Positions 11,201 through 23,334 of a DNA stretch of 64,000 nucleotides are shown one piece after another. Both the position numbers and the translations under genes were made by a program. Source of the stretch: Mytilus galloprovincialis. Lineage: Eukaryota > Mollusca > Bivalvia > Mytilida > Mytilidae. The notes under the pieces are model-generated. The model ran no database searches, was not told where the DNA came from, and saw only the letters and a list, made by a program, of their open reading frames with translations. The number at the start of each line of letters is the position of its first letter. The stretch's first letter is position 1. The stretch lies in NCBI RefSeq assembly GCF_965363235.1, contig NC_134845.1, positions 25,670,524 to 25,734,523 of the forward strand. Direction: 5' to 3'.

Positions 11201-14200
11201 TCAATAGGAATTGTCTCCCTTATTTATTACGTCAATTGGTATTATCTCCCTCATACCATTGACCTAATAAAAAACAATAAAATTGAGTTGCTTTATAGCC
11301 CTAATATTTTTAATTGTTCACAGTTTTAAATTAAATTAAATATCTAAAATATATTTGGTTGATATTGTCCTTATATTGAATTTAAATATAATAATATGTA
11401 ATATAACAAAATCAGGATAAATTCGTTACACAGTGTTCAATTGTCCTAATACGGATTTTATCGGGTCAATAAAATTCCTATCGTGTTTGGCTTCGCAGCA
11501 CCGGATATGAATTGTATTGACCCGATAAATTCTAGTATTAGGACAATTGCACACTGTGTCACTAATAACATACTATTATATCAAAGGGTCTATCGGTGCA
11601 CCGATCATTCCAGAATTAGTTATATGTAAAGAAACTAGTTTATAATGTACCTTTTTCTCATACAGAAGCATCTTGAAGTCGTTGAAGAAATAACATGCTA
11701 AAATATCATCTTGGTCCTCTATTGTTTCATGATAATATGTTTCTGCTTCGAAACCAAATTTACTAAATTGTTTATGTTCGTCAAACACGATAGCTGTAGC
11801 TGTCTTATAATACAGACCTTCGTCACCTCGCCACTGTGGACAAAATATATTAGAAGGATCTTTTTCAACATCATACCGAGCTGAATATGCATAACCAGAA
11901 TATGTTGTACCGATGTCTATTGCAGCAATAAAAAGTCTATTCTGACCAGCCTGTTATGAAAATAAACTGTTGTAATTATACCTAAAGACGAATAATTCAC
12001 TAAGAGGACAAACAATACTCATTACTCTAGAGGAAGCAGACAAAGTTGTGCTCCCCTCTCAAAAACAAAAATAAAAACAGAGATAACGACATGTTCATGG
12101 CAAGTATATAGTTTTTGATAATACAATCAAGAAAAAAAAAGACCGGATATTGGTAACGACAGATAAAAATATCCACGGTCATCCGTGACTCATATTCCAT
12201 CCTGGTGAACCAACTATATATACATATATAGCTAGTGATCGCGTCCGTTAAACTCACGAAGAAGTGATTACTTCAATTTATCTACTTCAAATCCACCCTG
12301 GATCCAATAGCTTCCTTGCAAGCAGCACCCATATATCAAGGAAATCACGACAAGAATCCCAAACCCTTGAATAATGTATCAACTGGGAGACAGCTGGAAT
12401 GTTGCTACACATAAATTAAAAAAAAAACCCAAAACAAATGGAAAGCTTAAATTGTTCAATTTCTTGTTCAGTTTTATTGTCAACCAACAGGTATTGACAA
12501 ATTCTAGATGTAAGTAAGACATTACACAGTCATAACTGTTTGTGTGGTTTTCCTATTTATTTCAATTTCGATGGGATAAAAGGGATCATCATATTCACCA
12601 ATCTTTTCAATAAGAGGATATCAACTCTTAAGTGGAACATGAAATTAGAGGATAATGCTGTATCTATTTTTCACTCTTCTTATATAGTCAGATATTTTTG
12701 TTCCTTTTAATTGTTATAAGCGTTTATACAAACAAGGATATTCCACTGTTCAAAGAAATAGCTGTGGAGGCAGACAGTGCAACAAATGGAACGTCGTATA
12801 AGAGAGTGTATACCAGTCTTTACTGACAAACAAAACATTACAGCATCGTTCAATGTCCTCATGTTTGTGCATGGCCAGTCTATATTACCTTTTTCAGTGA
12901 CATGCACAAAATTATTGTTCGTTAGTATATGTTATCTACTTTTCAACGAGGTAAACATTTTCAGAAGACTTGTACATAGACTTTAGTTAAGCCACAAATT
13001 TATAGGTTTTCTTCAATCAACGAAAGTCGGTATCAACGAAAATAAACAGTATTTATGTTATCAAGTAGGTATACAGAGTTGACTGACGACAAAGGTCAAC
13101 CGTCAGGTAATTATCACGATTGATAGCTATACACGTACGACAGACAAAGCTGATATACGTTTGATCCTAAAATGGCATAAAATAGACAATGGTTTAAATA
13201 CATACCTGTACGTTTTGATGATTAATAACTACATCTGCCTGACTATTTGCTGAAAGTTCTTCGTCGGCTGTTTCTAATTGTTGATTTCTCTAAAAACAAA
13301 CACAAATGATTCATTATTTCAGCCTTATACTTTATATGAACAGTGTTACACACTTAAAAGGTTTGTATTACAGTTTTACTACGGCTTAAATCATAATTCT
13401 TTTATATTTGATTGTATTTAATGATAAGATGCAGGTAAACTCAAACATAGAACAAAATGGTAGTTTTCATTATAAACTTGGTAATTAAGAGGATGCATTT
13501 TCTTTATTCACACAGCTTAAGTAATAAAAATGAATAAAAAGAGACATATGAAGTTTAGAATTATTTCATGAAAGTAAGATCACATCATGTGATAAAAAGT
13601 GTTCTATGTCACAAACAATTGTTTGGAAATATTTGTTTTGGTGTTTATATATTCTAAATTGTTGATTATTCCCGTATTTGTAGAAATGTTAAATATTTCA
13701 ATGAACATAATCATTTCATTACTGATAAAATATTGAGTCAGGGATTTCGTTATCATAAATTACTTTGGCACTTACATGGATTTGTCACCAACACATTACA
13801 AATGGTGTTTGAGCTGTATGAACACACATTCACGTTGATTTGCTATTTAGTGCTGACTTTATCTATATATATTCTGATACAAATTTATTATATGGTGAAA
13901 TGCAAATTGGGTGAATTGCTTATATCAACTGCAATTAGCTTCCTTTCGATTTTTATGATTTTTAGATTATAAGTTTGGGTGGAGCGTCACTGATGAGTTT
14001 AACGAGACGAAACGTGTGTCTGGTGTATCAAATGTTGAGCCTGGTACACGTACGTTTGATAACTTTACCCCATCTTCTTATTCATATTTATATTTCTAAC
14101 TTGATTCTTGCTAGTGTATTAGACTGGTTTACTCCTATCAGTTAACTTTGACGGTCGATTAACCTCCATTTTGTTCTTTCAATGATTGAGAAAATATAAA

Positions 14201-17200
14201 ATTTGGTTTAAAATACAAACGTTTGCATATACCATATTTTGAGTCATTAAGGTTTTCTTAATTTGTTTATTATAATTTATCTGTTCAGAGTTTCTGTTTT
14301 GTTCAATTTTATGTTACGATCGGGAATGGGTTTAAGAGATGATGCAGACCATTTAGAACACACGTTTTAGTACCTGTCTTTGAAGTAAACACTTTTGTAT
14401 CCGTTGGGAAAATCAACTGCACATACAGGTACAAATGAATATCTTAACAGACACATCAAAAGAGTACAAACTGCAAATTAAAGTCGTTTCTTTTTTTAGA
14501 AATGTTTTTTGTTCGTAAACACTGCAACTGTCGGTTCCACGGGAAAGGCTACTAGGTCTCTAGCCATTTCAAGGACATACCTTGTACTAAAGAAAGTACA
14601 CTCTAAGTACTGAAAACGTGTAAATTTCTGCATTTTAGCGTTCTGGTGAAATGGGATATTTTTTTCCAAATCGTATTAATGTAGAAAAAAAGTTAAGTCT
14701 AATATAAGATGAATTAATCATCCACACATTACATTTGTGCCATGAAGACTATCAGTTTGTCTTTATACATGTCAGAATCCTCTTAATATAGAGTGATACA
14801 TTCAATATTCCGATATTCCGGAAGTTGAACGCAATATAAAGCTTTTTACTTACAAAGCGCAAATCAGGTGCCGATGCAGTATAGTTATGCTGGTTTGATC
14901 CGGAAAAATCCCTATTTTTTCTCTAAAATAAACAAATCAACGTTTTCATAATAAGCCAATAGTCAAAAGAATAGGTCGGGTGTCTGCTCGTGTATATCAA
15001 TTAACTACTAATTTAATACGTGGATTCACACGGATTAGTAAAATTACTGAGATTTACTTTTATTAAACCCAAACCCAAACATATTATTTATTAAACAATA
15101 AACATAATATATAACAAACTGAAGCCAAACCAGGTTTGAAAATTATTTTTGAATTATTTACGTTTACCGCATTTCGCAAGTAATTCCCTGATCTATTACG
15201 AAGTGCAAGATAAGACAGGTGATCAGAAAGAAGAGCATTTAAAAACAAGTCTATCATCAAATTCTACTACTAGCTCAATTCAAATTGCATCCATAAAAAC
15301 CTAAAGGAAGTAATTTCCCACTGGCACACACTTATTGTATTGAATTGGAATCAAGCATGATGTAAATAAAAAGGACTATTTTGTTATTTGGAATAAATTT
15401 AATGAAAACAAATTTTATAACATTTTCTTTGCACTTCCGTTACACAACAATTTATAATAAATAAACATGATAACGTAAAAGTTTCAACCTATTAGTTAAT
15501 ACGTTTCACTTCGCCTAACAGTTTATTTTTTTTTATGTAGAATCGTTGATAACAGTACGATTACCTTATGATGTTTTTATGTAGTTTATGTTGCTGTGTC
15601 ATATGTTTTAAGCTCAGATATAGTTTAGATTAAATATAACATGTATAACGTGTGGTGAAAAACATTTCTAAAACTTATTTTTATCTTAATCTGGTGATTT
15701 GAAGCATGATAGGCTGTTCCAAATGAAACTTGACTGAAGTTATAAATAACAACCAACCCCCCAGAGTTTTTAAATAGGATCTTTAAAGAAGCATTTTTTT
15801 TTATTAACTTTTCATGTTCAAATTCATAGTGTATTGCATTTGTAAACATTTCAACGCTTTCCAACGAGGAAAGATTATTGTCGAAATCATCTAAAACAGA
15901 TTACCATTATATAGAATTATAATTATTTATTTGCAAAACAAACGAAAAACAATTTTGGTCATGGCAAATACATTAGACAAAACAAACATAATGAAAACTT
16001 GACAATATTATAATACTTTGGATAAAAAGAGTTATTGATCTCCTTACCTCAGTTCTAATGACTCTTCAATAAAAGAAACAACTGCTTTTACATCATTTGG
16101 TGTTGATGGATTTAGTATAAACACGAATTTATCAGTAAAATTAAGTGTATTAAAATAAACATATTTTGGTATATAATATTTTAGAAAGATTTCTCTTTTT
16201 TTTAAATTTTTTTTTCATTAATTTTACAGTTAAAGAAATAGTGCCATAAATAAAATTGTAAATGCTTCAAATAATTTCTTTGAAATGATGTTAATATTAT
16301 AAATTGAGGTTATAAAAAGTGAAAATACTCATTTGATTTTGTTCTTGACATATGATGCTTTATTCGAATCTTTAAAATGAATTATGATATTAACACGGAG
16401 ATTATTGAAAACTATACAAATTCTACCTGCATGAAAATTCCTGCTCTAAAGATAGAAAAAAATCAAATATTAAATGGAGAGAAGAAGTTGATTGTACTTT
16501 ATTGATTAATTGTTTGGGGAGTTGAAAATCAACTAAGAATCAGATAAAAAGGCTATAATTATCAATCTAAAATGAGAAATGCTGTTTATACTTACACTGT
16601 GTTTTGGGCGATATTCAACTCCTTCCTGCGATTCCAAAAGATTTGGTGTAGATGATGACATTTTACTCTTTTTGCCATGTTTTGATTTCTAAAAGAGCAT
16701 AAAAAATGATGTAGGTAAAACTAAAATTGTTAAGTCTATTAAATGTTGTAAAATGTTTTGCTACTGGCTGGTTCATGATGTGTTCTGTTTTTGAAAGCGT
16801 TTTGGCTGAGAATATATGCAAGTATATTATAAACTTATGAAAATATGTAAAAGGATAACTAGAAGATGTATACAATTTAAGACAATTTAAACTCTCAGTT
16901 CTGTCTTCGGCTTAGATATCGGTAGTTATTTGTTAACCCATAATAAATAATTGTTTTTCTTTCATCAAACTCAGAAATAATGTATGTGTTGTGTGCAAAA
17001 ACTTTTCAAAGCTTTATGAAAAAAGGATAACTTATTCATAATTTAAGTGTTAAAATATTTGATACTTCATAGACATTTAAAAAAAAAACAGAAATCTTAG
17101 ACGGTTTTTGTCTGGTTTATGTTCCTATATTTTAGCGAAAGATTTACCGGATTTACCGGATTTGTTATCACATAAGCAACACGACGGGTTCTACATGTGG

Positions 17201-19355
17201 ATAATGATCTGCTTACCCTTCCGGAGCACCTGAGATCACCCCAAGTTTTTTGGTGGGGTTCGTGTTGTTTATTCTTTAGTTTCCTATGTTGTTTCATGTG
17301 TGCTGTTGTTTGTTTGTCTTTTTCAGTTTTATCCATGGCGTTGTTAGTTTGTTATAGATTTATGAGTTTGACTGTCCCTTTGGTATCTTTCGTCCCTCTT
17401 TTAGAAATGAATCAGTCTAATGAAAGTTGTTATCTCTGTTTTTAGTGGTGTTCGTGTTGTTTCTTATTTATCATTTAAAACTGTTGATGTAAATGTCCCT
17501 TGATTTTGTGAGTCTTCGTCAACTCCCTGGTTTTGATTGTTATTGTCTTGTACACAAAATTGCAAATTAAAAAAAGTTCAGTAAAATATGTTACGTCGGT
17601 ACATCCGTAAATGCTCCACAATACCAACCACAAAAGCATTGTAATGTCACCATTGCTATTGTATTATGTTCCTTTTGGCCATAGTGCTTTGCATTTGACA
17701 ATGTCTTATACATCCATGTTTTTCAAATGTTTTGGTCCGAATATTCCTGATTAAGGTAGATCCCGAAAAGCGCTTCGGACGACCACAACTTAAAAGGTAC
17801 TAGTTTCATATACTTTCATTAGAAATGATCAGTGTTGAACATTTTTATTTTACTAGCAATACAAATGGTCTTACAGAGTTATATTTGGTAATATGCAAGT
17901 TTGAATCGGGTGGAAGTTTCGATTGATTTTTAAAGTTTTATGAACAGTAAGAACAGTAAAAATGACTATATGAATGACATATCATATAAGCAGATTAGTA
18001 ATGACTTTCTGTCATGGGAAAGTAATACACGTGGTAATGAAACGCCAACCTGTAAAGGTGTGAAAACTCATCACAATTTTCATGTTTTTAATTTAAACTA
18101 CAAACGAAAAAGTATAAACTATTATAAGTATCCATTAGAAATAAAAGTCCAAATCTGTTAAAGAATATTCACGATATTCACAAATATCTAGCTATAAAAC
18201 CATGTATAATTCACCATTTTCTTCTGATAATGCCTGTACTAAGTCAGGAATATGATAGTTGATGTCCATTCGTATATTATGTTTGTGCTTGTGTCTCAGC
18301 TTTTGATTTTGTTTTTTTATTAGGCACTTTCAGTTATGAATTTTCCTTGGAGTTCAGTATTTTTGTGATTTTAATTTTTAGATGAATATTTAGAAGTTAA
18401 CATTTTTGTACAGATTCTTATACAGGTAAAATGTAAAATTTACAAAAAAAAAGAGATCATTACTCACAAAATGTCAAAATATTTATTTGAAGTTGTAGCT
18501 TTTTCTCTCTCACAAACATATTGTTTTCGTATACCAAATAAACTTAAGGATATACATATAGAATAATATCATAAACTTGACATATTGATTTTTTTTTACT
18601 GGAAAAATGCAAGAATATTGGACATCTTAATATCCTGTCACTTTGCACAACATAGACCACTATTTTTTTTCAAATGACGTGCAGCTGTTAGACCTTCTCA
18701 CTGATTGCAATTATATATTTTGTACGTACTACAAAATTGTTTTCGCAACACAGTTCAATTAAAAAGATGGCACAGAGCTACGAATAAAATACTGAATCCA
18801 CTCTGTGTTTTTGGTAGGTGTATTTCTTTTTGCATCCATCTGAAGAGTTAAACCTTTTTCAACTGATCTATATAGTTCGTTTTTATGTTGTACTGTTACA
18901 CCACTGTCCTAGGTTAGGGTATGATTGGGATCCCGCTAACATGTTGAACCCGCCATATTTTGTATGAATGTGCCTGTCCAAAGTCAGGAGGCTATAAGTC
19001 AGTGGTTGTCGTTTGTTGAGTGTTAAATATTTCTTTTGCGTTCAAATTGTGTACATAAACTATATTTTTAGGCCTTGAAATTTCTCGATTGCATTGCTTT
19101 ACATTTATCATTTTTGGGGATTTTATAGCAGACTGTGCGGAAAGGGCTTTGCTCTTTGGTGAAGGCTGTTCGGTGACCTATAGTTGTTAATTTCTGTGTC
19201 ATTTGGTCTCTTGTGGAGAGTTGTCTTATTAGAAACCATACCACATCTTCTTTTTTTATATTGATTTAGTAATTTGAGAGGTATACATTTTGTAATAGCA
19301 TAACCAAATTTACGATGCTTACTCTTTTTCTCCATTTCTGAAGAGCACCACCCAT
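7183..19355 (-). CDS. HSPA12: HSPA12-type HSP70 ATPase, 8 coding exons, 665 aa
   Basis: Coding exons (minus strand order): 19355-19323, 16688-16596, 14922-14854, 13289-13206, 11950-11651, 10850-10620, 9321-9168, 8216-7183. All junctions are GT-AG and in phase, giving 665 aa, close to the roughly 680 aa of vertebrate HSPA12A/B. Actin-fold ATPase signatures: phosphate-1 IAAIDIGTTYSGYAYS (from residue 101), WVLTVPAIW and AKQFMRDAAE (exon 6), LEPEAASLYC (282-291), phosphate-2 LDQGGGTLDV (318-327) and adenosine motif ILAVGGF (about 472-478). It lacks the classical HSP70 peptide-binding and lid domains, as usual for HSPA12. The first about 93 residues, on four small exons, are polar, Lys/Ser/Asn-rich and probably disordered. 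Role: probable ATP-dependent chaperone-like or signalling protein. The family is known to be expanded in bivalves and responsive to stress or infection; the role here is inferred. Confidence 0.95.
8780..8970 (+). repeat. dispersed repeat family H fragment (HSPA12 intron)
   Basis: The stretch with GGGGTTCGTGTTCCTTATTC and GATTTATGAGTTTCACTGTC matches 17250-17405 with changes. SINE-type fragment in the last intron. Confidence 0.6.
9168..9321 (-). CDS. HSPA12: HSPA12-like exon 7, EPEAAS motif
   Basis: Acceptor TTATTTTAG. Encodes AGILADQLSLALEPEAASLY and the first half of phosphate-2 (VVLDQG). The donor splits the second Gly codon of the DQGGGT motif, and the frame is restored exactly in exon 8. 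Confidence 0.95.
9474..9620 (-). repeat. SINE-like family B, diverged - copy
   Basis: Diverged copy of the family at 63090-63360: the order 'gattgcc...caatcagagatcaaatgac...taacaactat...ccataccacat' is kept. It lies in the intron between HSPA12-like exons 6 and 7. Confidence 0.5.
10620..10850 (-). CDS. HSPA12: HSPA12-like exon 6
   Basis: Acceptor TTTATTTACAG, donor GTATTT. 77 codons, phase 0-0. Contains DITGKTMKAIKVFSAAIRYL and the family block DIHWVLTVPAIWEMKAKQFM. Open frame upstream of 10850 is intron. Confidence 0.95.
11429..11567. repeat. fold-back MITE / long hairpin in HSPA12 intron
   Basis: Two arms of about 50 bases, beginning ACACAGTGTTCAATTGTCCT and ending with the near-complement AGGACAATTGCACACTGTGT, enclose a short centre near 11480-11510. 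Both arms also carry the GGGTCAATA / TATTGACCC block. No coding content. Confidence 0.75.
11651..11950 (-). CDS. HSPA12: HSPA12-like exon 5, phosphate-1 motif
   Basis: 100 codons, phase 0-0. Opens the ATPase fold with AAIDIGTTYSGYAYS, then FCPQWRGDEG and KTATAIVFDEHKQFSKFG, ending FNDFKMLLYEKK before donor GTACAT. Confidence 0.95.
13206..13289 (-). CDS. HSPA12: HSPA12-like exon 4
   Basis: Acceptor TTTGTTTTTAG, donor GTATGT. 28 codons, phase 0-0, acidic and Gln/Asn-rich linker (TADEELSANSQADVV) directly before the ATPase domain. Confidence 0.8.
14006..14060 (+). repeat. SINE core fragment
   Basis: Carries GACGAAACGTGTGTCTGGTG followed by the AGCCTGGTAC block, the core shared with repeats at 5821, 26108, 26458, 31878, 44067 (-), 48918 (-) and 60370 (-). 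Confidence 0.55.
14854..14922 (-). CDS. HSPA12: HSPA12-like exon 3
   Basis: Acceptor TTTATTTTAG, perfect donor GTAAGT. 23 codons, phase 0-0, Asn/Ser-rich and without a recognisable domain. Its length and phase would allow skipping without a frame change. Confidence 0.75.
16596..16688 (-). CDS. HSPA12: HSPA12-like exon 2
   Basis: Acceptor CTCTTTTAG, donor GTAAGT. 31 codons, phase 0 at both ends. A Lys-rich start, then MSSSTPNLLESQEGVEYRPK. If exon 1 is not used, this internal Met (16661-16659) could serve as the start. Confidence 0.75.
17200..17560 (+). repeat. dispersed repeat family H copy
   Basis: Contains GGGTTCGTGTTGTTTATTC twice in related form (17259 and about 17446) and TTTATGAGTTTGACTGTCCC, shared with 8790-8960. 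Located between HSPA12-like exons 1 and 2. Confidence 0.6.
17620..17810 (+). repeat. short dispersed element with AAAAGCGCTTCG motif
   Basis: The 3' part, around GATCCCGAAAAGCGCTTCGG, matches the motif at about 6640. Probably the tail of a mollusc SINE-like family; boundaries not visible. Confidence 0.4.
18890..19260 (+). repeat. SINE-like family B, near full-length + copy
   Basis: Runs from a GGGATCCCGCTAACATGTTG region through CAAAGTCAGGAG and the stretch ending GAAAGGGCTTTGCTCTTTGG to the family tail with GGAGAGTTGTCTTATTAG and ACCATACCACATCTTC. The same tail recurs at 47130, 48170, 62880 and, inverted, at 51975, 56690 and 63100. It ends just before HSPA12-like exon 1. Confidence 0.75.
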
Positions 19356-19371
19356 GCTGCTTATCTCAAAC
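19323..19371 (-). CDS. HSPA12: HSPA12-like exon 1 (16-nt leader plus 11 codons)
   Basis: Follows acceptor CAATTTTTAG, so a non-coding exon probably exists upstream. ATG at 19355-19353 opens MGGALQKWRKR and ends in phase 0 at donor GTAAGC. The next exon begins in phase 0, so the basic run continues as KSKHGKKSK. Gly2-Gly3 after Met could permit N-myristoylation, but residue 6 is Gln, so this is weak. Confidence 0.6.
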
Positions 19372-22300
19372 CTAAAAATTGTAATAATCAAAATCTTGTG
19401 ATTATATCGGGTACCAATTTTACACTGTGTGAAATTTAAATATTGTTTTATTGTTAGATACATTGATTTTGCTATAGAGATTGTAAAACATAAAATATCA
19501 CTTCATATATATATTGCTTTATGTAGATATAAGAAGATATGGTATGAGAACCAATATCACAACTCTTCCCTCATGTGCACAGTTACAGGAACTCACGATC
19601 CTACACTGGTCAATATTGTTAACTTTTATTTTGGCATTGCAAATGATCATGTTCAGACTGTGTATTGCGTTTTAAATATAAAATAGTTTTTTAACAATTG
19701 TTATTGGCTTTGAAGTAGCCTTTATTGACAAGGAGTACTGTTGTATCAGTGGTTTTTGTCTATAATATTTATACTGATTGTTAGTTGATGCTCGTATCAA
19801 TGTATTGAATTATACCATTTGCAAATGTTTTTGATAGTTTGTTCTTTACATTGTGCTGTTACAGTGAATAACTGTTGCTTATAACCACTACATTTGAACA
19901 TTGCTGGGAAGTTACATACAACATCAGTTAATTCTCCTTATTTTAATATTTTGAGACAATAGTAAATAGTGGTAAGTACTATGTGTGAAAATTTAATTAA
20001 GTTTGTTCTCCGGATATTAAAGCAGACGTTGACACGAACAATAACTACTGAACGTTATCTTACAGTAAACAGTTATGCTATATATCTTCTCAACGATATG
20101 ATGATAACATTAATCTAATAAATATCAAACGGTTTTATCTAATAAACAATAATACGAGAAAATGAATTTAAAGTTTATTGTGTCAATTCATAGACAAAAA
20201 GTGGTGGTTATACGGTTTATATCAAGTAGTACCATATAATATACTCTGTAAAGTCTTATTAAAATCAATAATGTATGGCCAAAAACTATAATCATATAAT
20301 AAATATGATGTAGAATTTAAAGTACCTGTCAAATGTCAGCTACTTTATTTCCAGTGTACGTAATATGTTTTGATTTTCTTGATATGCTCTAAACTTGATG
20401 TGTGTGCTTGATAAACGTTTTTTTCTTTGTTTTGTACTGAAACAATTTTTAATAGACATAATCCTGGTTTCGGCCCAGCTTGGTTATTATTGAAAGTGGC
20501 CTATAATTTCCCTGTTTTGTACTACCTTTCATGTCATCTAAGGAAGGTGAATTAGTATGTGAAATTATTTTAAATAGGCATGGTACACCACTCGAGTTAT
20601 ATGTAGATAGGCATGTAACCATCTCATCCACCAAATTCATGATAATGTTTAATTATTCTCATATGTCTTATGTTATTTAAACAGACGATAAAAAGGTAAA
20701 TAAATGTATGGATTTTGTTCATATTTGTTCCTCGTCTATTAAAAACCTCATTAAGTAGAATATAATAGTTGAGAATCTTTATTGCATAATCAAATATTCA
20801 GTAATTGACCTTTAAACATAAATGTAAAATGCATAAAGAGGTCCAATTTGTTGTCTGGTTACAATAGAGAAAACACAATGTTCTTGTCACTTTTAACACC
20901 CTTTACCACACCACCTCGGTGTTATGATAGGAAATCTTGTGCAATTGGAGTACGGAAGATTATGTATGCAAAACCAAACAAAGTCATACCAACTACAATT
21001 ATTGCTTTCAGTTTTCTTTAAAAATCACTTGGAATTAAGGATTAGGGAAAAAGACAGATTAGGACAGAGTCAAATAATGTTTCCTTTTAAGGAGAAAGGT
21101 CTTTTTTGGACTGATACCTTAAACGCTACATGAATCACGTTGAAATCTTTTGGGTCGGTCTAGTACAAAATAGGGATTACCTAATATATTGATAGATGAC
21201 TGAAATGTTGTTATCCTTGCTATATCTGTAATATTTGCCACTGGAACATAAATATCAATCACTCATCATTGTTATCATACCTGTATTTCTTTGGAAACTA
21301 ATATAATGTTCAAGGCAAAGGTACAATTGTTTTTTTTATTAATTATAGAATTAATGATAATGCAACACACATGTTTTTAATTAATGAATAAACTGTAGTT
21401 CTTTTATGCAGATTTTTGAAAATTGAGATGTTAATCGAGGGTTATTGGTCAGAGCGATCTGGGTGTAATTTTTCAAATATTAAGAACACACGACTTCTCT
21501 TTCGAAAACAAAATCAATGACATTGTCAAAAAAGAAACAATAGAGGATTTGTGTTTTATAAGTTTATCAGATGCATGAGAAAAAGGGATAAATCTATGTT
21601 GATGCAAAAACATATTATTCATATTTCATGCTTAATGATGAAATAAAGAAAACAAACTTAAGCTAGTATACAAAATGCGATAAAAAATGACCAACCTGAT
21701 GTATCATGCATAATGGGCGGAATTGTCAAATGATATTTCAAATCAGGAAGTATTTCACAGGTAAACATAGAATATTTTAACACTCATACAGGTATTTAAG
21801 ATTTTAAAATGATTATCTATAATATATATATTAGATATATATAAATACAATTTGTTGTCGTACATGTAACTTTAATTAAAATAATCTGATTTCTGTTGAT
21901 TGAAATAAGAATTGCCATAACAATATCGAGTAGGTATATGAAAGTCCGAAAATTATGTTTCTTAACTTGAATTTTAAAAACATTGAAATTTCCTTTTTCA
22001 CATAACTCTTACTCCTACATAAATATCATGAAAATGTCATGCATAGAATAATAAAGAAAAAGAAAAAAAAACCACAATAATACCACAAAGACAATAATAT
22101 CATCTCAGGAATTTACCTTTGGTCCAAGAACGATAAGTTTTTGAAAGACTCTTTCTGGATAGTCAGCATTTTATTCTTTATAGCTGAATACTAGTATGAG
22201 TTATTCTATTGGGTGACACTCTGCTGTGAACTACAGTTGATTAAGCGCATTTCATTTGGACTTTAGTTGTAAGCTGTCTTATTAGTTATCATAACACATT

Positions 22301-23060
22301 TAACATGAACTTCCAGTGTAAAGTTAGCTGTTGTTATCAGTTAGCACTTGTTGTCGTTTGTTTCGTTCTTCTAAATCTACTAAATCAAGTCGATTCAAAC
22401 TTACCCACAATATATCGACAGAGTGGTAGACATTTTGGTTGTTATGTGAAGTAGCTGTAATTGTTCCATATATTTATATACCTACCTCAAAGTTAACAAG
22501 ACGATGAAAAAATTGAGTGAAAGCTACGGAGAAACAACAAAGTTTTCAAATAAAAAATGTAAACATGCAATTATGTCAAATTTTCATTTGGAAGGAGACG
22601 AATCAGTCAAATAGATAAAATTATAAAATAAAGACGAGTTTACAAGTGAAATAATAACTCCACAGATTCAGAGGTAAAACAAATCATCATACTATTTATT
22701 TTAATGTACATGTAGTTTTATATTTGTCATAAGTTTGTCATGGTTGCGCTTGTGGAATTCGAAAATATACTGCACTTTGTTTCAAAGATATTTTTGTCGG
22801 TAAAGTGACTATAAGGTATAACGTTGTATGACACATTCATTGTGTTATATTGAATTACTGTATGAAAAATATGTCGCTATTTAAAAATTCAACTTGGTAA
22901 TATTTTTGCACTATTCAAGGTTACTTCTTTTAAGCCGCATATACCTTTAGTGAATTACTAAAAATATTTTATCAACAAGCTATGTTTTTTGGTTAAAGGT
23001 TATTTCGAATATAACTAAATAATTTTTTTTACACATAAATCTGATTACAGTCATCTGGTA
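19372..23060. other. intergenic / upstream of HSPA12-like gene
   Basis: AT-rich. Probably includes the promoter and a non-coding first exon of the HSPA12-like gene, which I cannot locate. A SINE tail fragment (family B) is near 22240-22300. The short frame at 20449-20640 contains a phrase like NYRPLS of LINE reverse transcriptases but is too short to call. Confidence 0.35.
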
Positions 23061-23084
23061 TATTTTCAGTGGTCTATATAAAGA

Positions 23085-23310
23085 CATGTATACTGTGGAT
23101 ACATTGTTATTCGTTGGACACTTATTTTCGAGGATTTCGTTGTGACATGGGAACCACGAATTTCAATTTCCAACGAATTACAAATTGGCTGCAGGAATTT
23201 AAGCAGACTTTCTTAAAACCACGAAATCAAATATGCAAGTATAACTCAATCCACGAAAATTGGTTACATGAGATAATGAATCCACATTACTTAAAAGACC
23301 AACCTAAAAG
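23085..23310. repeat. fold-back repeat family J (CCACGAA-rich)
   Basis: Left part has TGTGGATACATTGTTATTCG and a TTCG-rich strand. Right part has repeated CCACGAA words and ends AATCCACATTACTTAAAAG. A partial second copy with the same words (ACCACGAAATTAAATATTCA) is at 23860-23955. Probably a MITE. Confidence 0.55.
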
Positions 23311-23334
23311 TTAAAAGCAGACTTTGCATATAAC

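Noticed and set aside
15625..15890. Open frame with acceptor TCTGTTTTAG between HSPA12-like exons 2 and 3
   Set aside because: It needs a one-base phase that no neighbouring exon provides, and it has no convincing donor. Spliced from exon 2 it would hit a stop. Possibly a poison exon, but not supported.
16048..16200. Minus-strand open frame (FVFILNPSTPNDVKAVVSFI) ending at a GTAAGG donor
   Set aside because: No acceptor upstream of it, only an A-rich run, and its end phase does not match the next HSPA12-like exon.
20449..20640. Minus-strand GNYRPLSII phrase resembling a LINE reverse transcriptase
   Set aside because: Only about ten similar residues and no neighbouring motifs.
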